Origin: an uncultured Oscillospiraceae bacterium
Lineage (GTDB): Bacteria > Bacillota > Clostridia > Oscillospirales > Oscillospiraceae
Direction of reading: 5' to 3'
Assembly: GCA_900752445.1 (NCBI GenBank)
Contig: CAADVN010000016.1
Coordinates: 1 to 5,242 of the forward strand
DNA length: 5,242 bases
Shown piece by piece: positions 1 through 5,232 of the stretch; the first letter of the stretch is position 1, and each line of letters begins with the position of its first letter. A program made the translations under genes and the position numbers. Below the pieces are notes generated by a model, which was not told the DNA's origin, made no database searches, and worked only from the letters and a program-made list of their open reading frames with translations.

Positions 1-57
1 TGCATGGTGTCCTCGGAGGGCGCCTGCGCCGCGGCGTACAAATACCGGGAGTGCTGA
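1..57 (+). CDS. hypD: HypD C-terminal end (partial), hydrogenase Fe-ligand assembly scaffold
   Basis: The first 18 codons read CMVSSEGACAAAYKYREC and then TGA. This matches the C-terminal end of HypD, where a conserved cysteine-containing tail of the type C-V-S-x-EGAC-x-x-Y-x-Y closes the protein. HypD is the [4Fe-4S] scaffold that, with HypC, holds the Fe(CN)2CO unit while HypE donates cyanide, in the cytoplasm. Only the tail is in the window, so the start, the iron-sulfur motifs and the length cannot be checked. The stop codon lies one base before the hypE start, so the two genes are probably translationally coupled. The call rests on this short tail plus the adjacent hypE. Confidence 0.85.
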   Translation, partial: CMVSSEGACAAAYKYREC

Positions 58-58
58 G

Positions 59-1051
59 ATGGACGATATAATAACCCTCGACTACGGCAGCGGCGGCAAG
101 AAGACGGCCGCGCTCATAGACGAGATAATAATACCCGAGCTGGGGAACAATACGCTCAACAGCCTCGGCGACGGGGCGATACTGGACGGCAAGCTGGCCT
201 TCTCGACGGACAGCTTCGTCGTAAGCCCGCTGTTTTTCCCTGGCGGCGATATCGGCAAGCTCTGCGTCTGCGGTACGGTGAACGACCTTGCCATGTGCGG
301 CGCGGAACCCAGGTACCTGAGCCTCGCGCTCGTCATTGAAGAGGGCTTCCCGACGGAGAACCTGCGGCGCATCGTGGCGTCCATAAAGGCCGCGGCGGAG
401 ACGGCGGGCGTCGCGGTCGTCACCGGCGACACCAAGGTCGTCGAGCGCGGAAGGGGAGACGGGGTTTACATAACGACGTCCGGCATAGGCGTCGTGAGGT
501 ACCCGGGTCTCGGGCCGGAGCGGATGAGTGAGGGCGACGCGGTGCTCATATCGGGCACGGCGGGCGACCACGGCGCTGCGGTGATGCTCGCGCGGGACGG
601 CCTTATGGAGGGCGAGATCAGGTCCGACTGCGCGGCCCTGAACGGGCTGGCGCGGGCGGTGCTGGAGTCCGGCGCGGACGTCAAAGTCCTGCGCGACCCG
701 ACTCGCGGCGGGGTTGCGACGACGCTCTGCGAGTTTGCGGAGAGCGCGGACCTGGGCATAGAGCTCGACGAGGCGGCGATACCCGTGAGAAGGGACGTCT
801 CGGCGGCCTGCGGGCTGCTGGGGCTGGACCCGCTCTACTGCGCGAACGAGGGCAAGATGCTTGCCGTCGTGGCCGCAGAGGACGCGGAGCGGGCGCTCCG
901 GGCGATGCGAGGCGTCAGGGAGGGCGAAAACGCCGCGATAATAGGCAGGGTGATATCCGACAGGCCGGGCAAGGTCGTCCTGCGCACCGCCATGGGCGGG
1001 GGCCGGATATTGCAGAAGCTGGCGGGAGCGCAGCTCCCGCGCATATGTTAG
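59..1051 (+). CDS. hypE: HypE, carbamoyl dehydratase for hydrogenase cyanide ligands
   Basis: Complete 330-residue protein of normal HypE length. HypE takes the carbamoyl group from HypF onto its C-terminal cysteine, dehydrates it with ATP to a thiocyanate, and passes CN to iron on HypC-HypD. Visible signatures are the N-terminal GSGG (residues 10-13), STDSFVVSPLFFPGGDIG (49-66), GTVNDLAMCGAEP (72-84) and VVTGDTKVVERG (120-131), which are typical of the PurM/AIR-synthase-like ATP-binding fold. LRDPTRGGVAT (211-221) and CANEGKML (261-268) mark the second domain. The protein ends in PRIC, so the catalytic terminal cysteine (C330) is present and the enzyme should be active. The ATG is preceded by GGGAG at 47-51, with 7 bases of spacing inside the hypD end. 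It is soluble, with no signal peptide. Ile codons are often ATA. A HypF partner is not in the window. Confidence 0.97.
   Translation: MDDIITLDYGSGGKKTAALIDEIIIPELGNNTLNSLGDGAILDGKLAFSTDSFVVSPLFFPGGDIGKLCVCGTVNDLAMCGAEPRYLSLALVIEEGFPTENLRRIVASIKAAAETAGVAVVTGDTKVVERGRGDGVYITTSGIGVVRYPGLGPERMSEGDAVLISGTAGDHGAAVMLARDGLMEGEIRSDCAALNGLARAVLESGADVKVLRDPTRGGVATTLCEFAESADLGIELDEAAIPVRRDVSAACGLLGLDPLYCANEGKMLAVVAAEDAERALRAMRGVREGENAAIIGRVISDRPGKVVLRTAMGGGRILQKLAGAQLPRIC
1022..1040 (+). other. Perfect 8-bp inverted repeat at the hypE 3' end
   Basis: GCGGGAGC (1022-1029) and GCTCCCGC (1033-1040) are exact reverse complements separated by the 3-base loop GCA. They lie in the last codons of hypE. RNA could fold here into a short GC-rich hairpin. 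The nearest T-rich run (1059-1066) is about 18 bases further on, too far for a normal intrinsic terminator. The hairpin might cause pausing or mark an RNA processing point before the hydrogenase genes, or be chance in a GC-rich coding sequence. Low confidence that it has a function. Confidence 0.3.
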
Positions 1052-1102
1052 TCCGCAATTTTCTTTGAGATACATTATTTTGTGAACAAAGAGGTGGAGA
1101 GA
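1052..1102 (+). other. AT-rich spacer between hypE and the hydrogenase structural genes
   Basis: This 51-base gap is the longest non-coding stretch in the window and is clearly AT-rich (about 35 % GC) against roughly 60 % around it. It could hold a promoter or leader for the structural genes. I find TACATT (1071-1076), weakly like a -10 box, but no matching -35 box at 17 bases, so no promoter is called. Its 3' end carries the ribosome binding site GAGGTG (1091-1096), 6 bases before the ATG at 1103. A GTG at 1082 could extend the next gene by 7 codons into this spacer, but it has no good ribosome binding site. Confidence 0.4.
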
Positions 1103-1507
1103 ATGCAGGAATACAGGATGACCCAGATCACGAAGGAAGAGATCGTCCCCACCGCACTGCGGATGCGGCACGAGGGCAGGTGGCTGGTGATGATACACGG
1201 CCAGGTGGAGCCCGACGGGCAGGTACGCGTGAGCTATGACTACGCAGTTGACCCGGCGGTCGAGTCCTACTATGTCCTCGGTGAGACGGTCTTGCCTTCG
1301 ATCTCGGGCATCTATGACGAGGCCGCGCGCTGGCCGGAATGTGAGCTCTACGAGCTGATGGGGCTTGAATTTGAGGGCTTGGACACTTCTAAGAGGCTGT
1401 TCCTGCCTGAGGACATGCTCGAGACCCAGGGCAAGGGCCATATCCTGGTCACGCCGCTGTCGGAGCTTCGCGCCAAACGCGTGGAGCAAATGGAAAAGGG
1501 GGAATAA
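1103..1507 (+). CDS. mbhK: NuoC-like (30 kDa-type) subunit of group 4 [NiFe]-hydrogenase, MbhK-like
   Basis: Protein of 134 residues starting at the ATG at 1103. GAGGTG sits 6 bases upstream, which makes this start better than the in-frame GTG at 1082. The C-terminal half carries the signature of the respiratory-chain 30 kDa family: WPECELYELMGLEFEGL (residues 77-93) followed by RLFLPED (98-104), comparable to the E-R-E-x-x-D-x-x-G-I-x-F-x-G and R-x-L-x-x-P motif of NuoC. This subunit has no cofactor. It stabilises the peripheral arm by packing against the large subunit on the cytoplasmic side. It is shorter than typical NuoC and somewhat shorter than archaeal MbhK, and the N-terminal half is poorly conserved. 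The large-subunit gene follows after 6 bases, matching the K-L pair of mbh operons. The family is well supported; the exact subunit name follows from context. Confidence 0.88.
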   Translation: MQEYRMTQITKEEIVPTALRMRHEGRWLVMIHGQVEPDGQVRVSYDYAVDPAVESYYVLGETVLPSISGIYDEAARWPECELYELMGLEFEGLDTSKRLFLPEDMLETQGKGHILVTPLSELRAKRVEQMEKGE

Positions 1508-1513
1508 GGGCGC

Positions 1514-2596
1514 ATGAGCTATATCGTACCTATAGGGCCTTACCATCCCGCACTTGAGGAACCCATACACGCGAAACTCTATACCGAAGGCGAAGTGATA
1601 GTAGACGCCGAAGTCAACGTGGGCTACAACCACCGCGGCATAGAGAAGCTGGCGACGGAGCGCAACGCTATCCAGACGCTGGTACTGGTCGAGCGCGTGT
1701 GCGGCATCTGCTCGCATTCGCACGCTTTTGCCTACGCCATGGCGGTGGAGGGCATCAACCAGGTAGAGGTGCCCAAGCGCGGCCAGTACATCCGCGTCAT
1801 CACGGCGGAGCTGGAGCGGCTGCACTCGCATCTGCTCTGGGCGGGCATAGCCTTCCACATCATTGGCCACGACAGCATGTTCATGCACACCTGGGACGTG
1901 CGCGAGCTCATCATGGACATGCTGGAGGAGCTTTCCGGCAACCGCGTCAACTATGCCATGGTGACGATAGGCGGAGCGAGAAGGGACATCTCAGAGGAGA
2001 TGCGTCAGGACTTGCTCAAGAAGCTCGACAAGGTCGGCCCCATCGTGGACAGGATAGTCGAGATAAGCCTGAACGACAAGACCATCGCCATGCGTACGAA
2101 GGGCGTTGGAGTTATGTCAACCGAGGATGCCATCCGCATGGGCGCTGTAGGGCCCCACGCCAGGGCCTCGGGCGTGAAGATCGACGTCAGGCGCGACGCA
2201 CCGTATTCGTCCTACGATGACTTTGACTTCGACGTGCCGACCTGCGACAGCTGCGACGTGTTTGCGCGCGTGGTCGTTAGGCTGCTCGAGTGCTATGAGA
2301 GCGTGAAGATACTCCGCCAAGCTCTGGAGAACATGCCTGCCGGGCCGATAAACCTTGGCAACAAGATACCGAAGATAAAAGAGGGCGAGTTCGTTGCGAG
2401 GCACGAGGCCCCGCGCGGGCAGCTCTCGCACAAGGTCGCGGGCAACGGCGGGCAGATGAACCAGCGCGTCAGCATCCACGTGCCGAGCTACAAGAATACG
2501 CCGACCGTGCCGCACATGCTGCGCGGGAACACGGTGGCGGACGCGGGCCTCATCATAGCGAGCATCGACCCCTGCTTCAGCTGTCTCGACAGGTGA
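1514..2596 (+). CDS. mbhL: Group 4 [NiFe]-hydrogenase large (catalytic) subunit, MbhL-like
   Basis: Complete 360-residue NuoD/49 kDa-family protein that keeps all the nickel ligands of a real hydrogenase. The N-terminal motif RVCGICSHSH (residues 61-70) gives C63 and C66. The C-terminal motif DPCFSCLDR (352-360) gives C354 and C357. The start GPYHPALEEP (8-17) is typical of group 4 enzymes and holds the probable proton-transfer glutamate (E16). It catalyses 2H+ + 2e- to H2, with electrons expected from ferredoxin via a NuoB-like small subunit. It sits on the cytoplasmic face. The four cysteines separate it from NuoD and from nickel-free relatives such as the Mbx/Mbs sulfane-reductase branch. 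The stop codon directly follows R360, so there is no cleavable C-terminal peptide. A purine-rich AAGGGGGAA (1496-1504) precedes the ATG at 1514. Mrp-type genes downstream favour an Mbh-like enzyme over Ech. Confidence 0.95.
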   Translation: MSYIVPIGPYHPALEEPIHAKLYTEGEVIVDAEVNVGYNHRGIEKLATERNAIQTLVLVERVCGICSHSHAFAYAMAVEGINQVEVPKRGQYIRVITAELERLHSHLLWAGIAFHIIGHDSMFMHTWDVRELIMDMLEELSGNRVNYAMVTIGGARRDISEEMRQDLLKKLDKVGPIVDRIVEISLNDKTIAMRTKGVGVMSTEDAIRMGAVGPHARASGVKIDVRRDAPYSSYDDFDFDVPTCDSCDVFARVVVRLLECYESVKILRQALENMPAGPINLGNKIPKIKEGEFVARHEAPRGQLSHKVAGNGGQMNQRVSIHVPSYKNTPTVPHMLRGNTVADAGLIIASIDPCFSCLDR

Positions 2597-2597
2597 G

Positions 2598-2933
2598 ATG
2601 CACGAGCTTGCGATAATGCAGAGCGTCGTGGCCGTCTGCGAGAGGGAGGCCGCAGAAAAGGGCTTCCGGCGGGTGGAGAGCGTAAGGCTCGCCGTCGGGA
2701 CGATGAGCGGCTTTGAGCCGGAGTGCATGTTCGAGTTTTTTCCGGCGGCTGCCGCGGGCACGGTGGCCGAGGGCGCGAGGCTCGAGACAAGGGTCATACC
2801 GGCGGCCATCGAGTGCCCGGACTGCGGCTACTCGGGCGAGGCGAAGGGCGCAAGCTGCCCGCGCTGCGGCGGAGCTGGCTTCAGGCTCACGCAGGGCAGG
2901 GAGTTTTACATTGATTCTATCGAAGTTGAGTAA
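2598..2933 (+). CDS. hypA: HypA, nickel metallochaperone for hydrogenase maturation
   Basis: Protein of 111 residues, the usual HypA size. It begins MHE, whose H2 is the conserved nickel-binding histidine, and carries a zinc-binding loop with C73-x-x-C76 and C87-x-x-C90 (ECPDCGYSG, SCPRCGG). HypA delivers Ni2+ to the large subunit after the Fe(CN)2CO unit is in place, normally with the GTPase HypB. No hypB is seen in the window. The ATG starts one base after the large-subunit stop, with only a weak AGGTG (2591-2595) too close to it, so translation probably depends on coupling to the large-subunit gene. That would keep chaperone and substrate in step. Two extra cysteines (C14, C43) lie outside the zinc site. 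The end is followed by the mrpE ribosome binding site. Confidence 0.96.
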   Translation: MHELAIMQSVVAVCEREAAEKGFRRVESVRLAVGTMSGFEPECMFEFFPAAAAGTVAEGARLETRVIPAAIECPDCGYSGEAKGASCPRCGGAGFRLTQGREFYIDSIEVE

Positions 2934-2936
2934 AAC

Positions 2937-2944
2937 AGGAGGTG
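2937..2944 (+). promoter_or_regulatory. Strong Shine-Dalgarno deciding the TTG start of mrpE
   Basis: AGGAGGTG is a near-perfect complement to the 16S rRNA 3' end. It lies 5 bases before the TTG at 2950. This fixes the start of the next gene at TTG, although an in-frame ATG exists far upstream inside hypA. It also gives the membrane module its own strong translation start, independent of coupling. Confidence 0.85.
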
Positions 2945-2949
2945 TCAAC

Positions 2950-3477
2950 TTGGAAGCAAAGCGTAAGACGACGTTCGGCGCATGGATCGCCACGTTCGTA
3001 CTGTGCTACTTCTTCTGGATACTATTGACGGGCTCGTTCGTCTGGCAGGAGCTCGTCGCGGGCGCGGTGGTATCGGCGGGCGTGGCGCTGTTCTCGGCGC
3101 GCTGGTTCGTGCACGAGGCCCCGGGCCGGTTCTTCGGCAAGCGGCTGTTCATCCTTATCTGGTACTGTGTGGGCATTTTCCCCTGGGAGCTCATAAAGGC
3201 CAACTGGGATATGGCAAAGCGCGCTCTCTCGCTGAAGCTCAAGATCAATCCCGGCATCATCAGGGTGCCCGTGGATGTCCCCACGGAGTACGGCAAGACG
3301 ATGCTGGCAAACTCCATCACCCTGACGCCCGGCACCATCACGGTGGATATTGACGAGCGTGAGGGCCAGACCTGGTACTATATCCACTGGATAGACGTGG
3401 TCGAGACGGACAGGACGGCGGCGGGCGACGTGATAAAGGGCCGCATGGAAAAATGGATAAGGAGGGTCTGGCAATGA
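2950..3477 (+). CDS. mrpE: MrpE/MnhE-type membrane subunit (MbhA-like) of the hydrogenase Na+/H+ module
   Basis: Protein of 175 residues from the TTG at 2950, chosen because AGGAGGTG lies 5 bases upstream; the open frame continues upstream only as a shadow of hypA. Two or three N-terminal hydrophobic segments (about residues 11-28, 32-49 and 64-78) are followed by a cytoplasmic domain. Family marks are PWELIKANWDMAK (78-90), INPGIIRVP (99-107) and LANSITLTPGTITVDI (119-134), the hallmark of the MrpE family. In Mrp antiporters and in Mbh, this subunit joins F and G in a small membrane subcomplex linked to sodium translocation. The context after hypA and the large subunit makes an MbhA role more likely than a free antiporter. 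The stop overlaps the next start as ATGA. Confidence 0.93.
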   Translation: MEAKRKTTFGAWIATFVLCYFFWILLTGSFVWQELVAGAVVSAGVALFSARWFVHEAPGRFFGKRLFILIWYCVGIFPWELIKANWDMAKRALSLKLKINPGIIRVPVDVPTEYGKTMLANSITLTPGTITVDIDEREGQTWYYIHWIDVVETDRTAAGDVIKGRMEKWIRRVWQ

Positions 3478-3728
3478 CAGAACTCATTTACTTCGCCATT
3501 TTCTACATACTGTGCTGCTTTATCGCCATCTGGCGGCTTATTAAAGGCCCGACGGCGCCTGACAGGGCCGTGGCGGGCGACTGTGTGGACGTGCTGACCG
3601 ATATGGCGCTGGTGCTCGTGGCCATGTACTCGGGCAGGGGCATCTACCTCGACATCGCCATCGTGACGGCCATCCTGGGCTTCTTGAGCCAGGTGCTCAT
3701 CGGAAAGTATCTGGAGGGCACGCTATGA
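3474..3728 (+). CDS. mrpF: MrpF/MnhF-type membrane subunit (MbhB-like)
   Basis: Small membrane protein of 84 residues. The ATG at 3474 is preferred because AAGGAGGG (3459-3466) sits 7 bases upstream and the start overlaps the mrpE stop as ATGA; an ATG 21 bases further up lacks such a site. Three hydrophobic helices are visible (about 3-21, 39-53, 60-77). The family motif GPTAPDRAVAGD (25-36) follows helix 1, and YLDIAIVTAILGFL (58-71) forms helix 3 with a membrane-embedded aspartate (D60), as in MrpF proteins. In antiporter-type complexes this subunit is implicated in Na+ handling. The size is normal for the family. It overlaps mrpG by 4 bases. Confidence 0.95.
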   Translation: MTELIYFAIFYILCCFIAIWRLIKGPTAPDRAVAGDCVDVLTDMALVLVAMYSGRGIYLDIAIVTAILGFLSQVLIGKYLEGTL

Positions 3729-4123
3729 ACATCGTACTGAGAGTCATCATCGACATATTCATCGTCGGCGGCTGCTTCTTCGCCTTTGCGGGCGCGGTGG
3801 GCATCGTGCGCATGCCGGACACCTTTTCGAGGATGCAGAGCTCGACGAATATCACGACGCTGGGCATACTGCTGACGCTCATAGGCGCGGTGCTGTACTT
3901 CATCTTTGTGATGCACAGCTGGGGCAGCGCGGCGAAGGTCGTCGTCATAGGCGTGCTGACGGTGCTTGCAAACCCCGTCGGCGGCCACGCGATGGCGAGG
4001 GCGGCGTACAGGATAGGCATAAGGCCCGAGCGCGAGCTCGCGGTGGACGACCTGGCCGACCCGGAGGCCTGCGCCGAGCCTGAGGCTGAGGCCGTTGTGG
4101 AAAAGGAGGGTGATGAGGCATGA
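3725..4123 (+). CDS. mrpG: MrpG/MnhG-type membrane subunit (MbhC-like)
   Basis: Protein of 132 residues with GGAGGG (3713-3718) 6 bases before the ATG. There are three hydrophobic helices (about 4-26, 44-64, 69-84). Conserved MrpG motifs are GAVGIVRMPDTFSRMQSSTN (23-42), followed by TTLG, and the NPVGGHAMARAAY stretch (83-95), which corresponds to the (T/A)NPVGAHALARAA motif of the family. It is expected to complete the E-F-G subcomplex of the sodium-translocating part. A hydrophilic tail of about 30 residues, rich in Glu, Asp and Ala (roughly 101-132), follows the conserved core and is probably not conserved. The stop overlaps the next start as ATGA. Confidence 0.95.
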   Translation: MNIVLRVIIDIFIVGGCFFAFAGAVGIVRMPDTFSRMQSSTNITTLGILLTLIGAVLYFIFVMHSWGSAAKVVVIGVLTVLANPVGGHAMARAAYRIGIRPERELAVDDLADPEACAEPEAEAVVEKEGDEA

Positions 4124-4380
4124 TAACACCGATGTACATCCTCAATGCGCTCATAGTCCTCGGCATAGTCGTCAGCGCCGTACTCACCGTGACGGTGAAG
4201 CGGACGCTCTCGAGCATCATCTGTCTTGCGGCCTGCGGCGCCTTTGTGTCGCTGGAGTTCATCATGCTCCAGGCCCCGGACGTGGCGATAGCCGAGGCGG
4301 CGGTCGGCGTCGTGCTCACGACGATAATCTTTGTCGTGGCGCTGCGCAAGACCGGCGGAAAAGGGGAGGATGAGAAATGA
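4120..4380 (+). CDS. mbhD: DUF4040 hydrogenase membrane subunit, MbhD-like (part of the MrpA C-terminus)
   Basis: Protein of 86 residues with three hydrophobic helices (about 7-26, 30-49, 55-76). The sequence FIMLQAPDVAIAEAAVG (47-63) is the signature of the DUF4040/MbhD family and corresponds to the GAPDLALTQLLVE-like helix in the C-terminal part of MrpA. In true Mrp antiporters this domain is fused to the large MrpA protein; as a free small protein it is typical of Mbh-type hydrogenases. The acidic residues in the helix (D54, E59) are candidates for ion translocation. AAGGAGGG (4103-4110) lies 9 bases upstream of the ATG. The last codons overlap the next gene as ATGA. Confidence 0.92.
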   Translation: MITPMYILNALIVLGIVVSAVLTVTVKRTLSSIICLAACGAFVSLEFIMLQAPDVAIAEAAVGVVLTTIIFVVALRKTGGKGEDEK

Positions 4381-4733
4381 AAAAGCTGGTACTTTCAGTC
4401 TCGCTCATCGTCATCCTGATAGCCGGCGTCATCTCCGTGACGTATATGTACCGGGAGATACCTGTGACCTACGACGGCAGGGGCACTGATGTATACGCGC
4501 TCCAGCAGGACCCGCAGAGCTATGACGTCTCCGACCCGGACGGCGCGGCGAGCATAATAGTCCAGGAGAACCTCGCAAAGACCCAGGCAGTGAATAACGT
4601 CACGGCGATAGTGTTCGACTTCCGTGGCTACGATACCCTGGGCGAGAGCTTTGTGCTGCTCATCGCCATAACCGGCGCCACCGTCATCCTGCGGCGTCAG
4701 ACCAAGAGATGGGAGGGCGGCCGCAATGAATAA
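4377..4733 (+). CDS. mbhE: MbhE-like hydrogenase membrane subunit
   Basis: Protein of 118 residues with one N-terminal helix (about 4-24), a hydrophilic middle region facing one side of the membrane, and a C-terminal helix (about 91-106). VTAIVFDFRGYDTLGE (75-90) is the hallmark of MbhE and of the matching MrpA C-terminal end/MrpB junction, where N-x-V-T-A-I-x-x-x-F-R-G-x-D-T-x-G-E is conserved; E90 starts the last helix. It follows the DUF4040 gene directly, so two separate small genes together stand for the MrpA C-terminal region. The ribosome binding site GGGGAGGA (4363-4370) is 6 bases before the ATG. It overlaps the next gene by 8 bases. Confidence 0.92.
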   Translation: MKKLVLSVSLIVILIAGVISVTYMYREIPVTYDGRGTDVYALQQDPQSYDVSDPDGAASIIVQENLAKTQAVNNVTAIVFDFRGYDTLGESFVLLIAITGATVILRRQTKRWEGGRNE

Positions 4734-5232
4734 GAAGTGGAAACGCGACGACCTCATCGTCCGCTCCCTTGCGGACAGCTACCTGCCCATAGCGCTCGTG
4801 CTGGGCTTCTACGTCATACTGCACGGCAACATCAGCCCCGGCGGCGGCTTCCAGGGCGGCGTGCTGGCGGCGAGCGGCGTGCTGCTGCTCTACCTCGGCT
4901 ACGGCTTCAGGGGCATAGCGACGGCGATAAACATGGAGCGCATGCACAGGCTCGAGGCCGTGGGCGCCATCGCCTACGTGCTCTTTGCCATGCTGGGCAT
5001 CTTCGCGGGCTACAACTTCTGCCGCAACATCCTCTGGAACAGCGGCAGCATAGGCGACCTGTGGAGCTCCGGCACCATAGCGCTCATGAACTACGCGGTC
5101 GGCTTCAAGGTGCTCACGGGCGTGGGCTTCCTGCTGCTGCTCGTCATCTACCTGCTCGGTATGGACGAGGAGCACGAGCATGACGGCACCATACCCACCA
5201 CGGAGCACGAGGAAGGGGGGCTGTCCAAATGA
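4726..5232 (+). CDS. mrpB: MrpB/MnhB-domain membrane subunit (MbhF-like)
   Basis: Protein of 168 residues. The ATG lies inside the end of the previous gene, with GGAGGG (4712-4717) 8 bases upstream. About four hydrophobic segments are seen (17-33, 44-60, 76-97, 119-145). Family marks are LHGNISPGGGFQGGVLAASG (32-51), the MnhB signature, and ALMNYAVGFKVLTG (119-132). MrpB-type subunits form part of the membrane arm next to MrpC and the DUF4040 helices. After the last helix there is a tail from about residue 146 rich in Glu, Asp and His (DEEHEHDG, TEHEEGG). In mbh operons this is MbhF. The stop overlaps the next start. Confidence 0.94.
   Translation: MNKKWKRDDLIVRSLADSYLPIALVLGFYVILHGNISPGGGFQGGVLAASGVLLLYLGYGFRGIATAINMERMHRLEAVGAIAYVLFAMLGIFAGYNFCRNILWNSGSIGDLWSSGTIALMNYAVGFKVLTGVGFLLLLVIYLLGMDEEHEHDGTIPTTEHEEGGLSK

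Noticed and set aside
1022..1066. Intrinsic terminator after hypE
   Set aside because: The hairpin is inside the coding sequence and the T-rich run is about 18 bases away, so the layout does not fit an intrinsic terminator.
1048..1076. Sigma-70 type promoter before the NuoC-like gene
   Set aside because: TACATT is only a weak -10 match and no -35 box is found at the right distance.
1699..2220. 173-residue plus-strand frame inside the large subunit
   Set aside because: It is a +1 shadow of the hydrogenase gene, rich in Arg, His and Gly, with no ribosome binding site or family match.
1514..2596. Large subunit as NuoD or a nickel-free sulfane-reductase subunit
   Set aside because: Both CxxC pairs (C63/C66 and C354/C357) are intact, as needed for a Ni-Fe site.
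2117..2809. 230-residue open frame on the minus strand
   Set aside because: It lies opposite the well-identified large subunit and hypA, resembles no family I know, and is low-complexity in the way expected of the reverse of GC-rich coding DNA.
2713..2949. Upstream extension of mrpE to an ATG inside hypA
   Set aside because: The extension is Arg/Ala/Ser-rich shadow sequence of hypA, while AGGAGGTG sits 5 bases before the TTG at 2950, where MrpE similarity begins.
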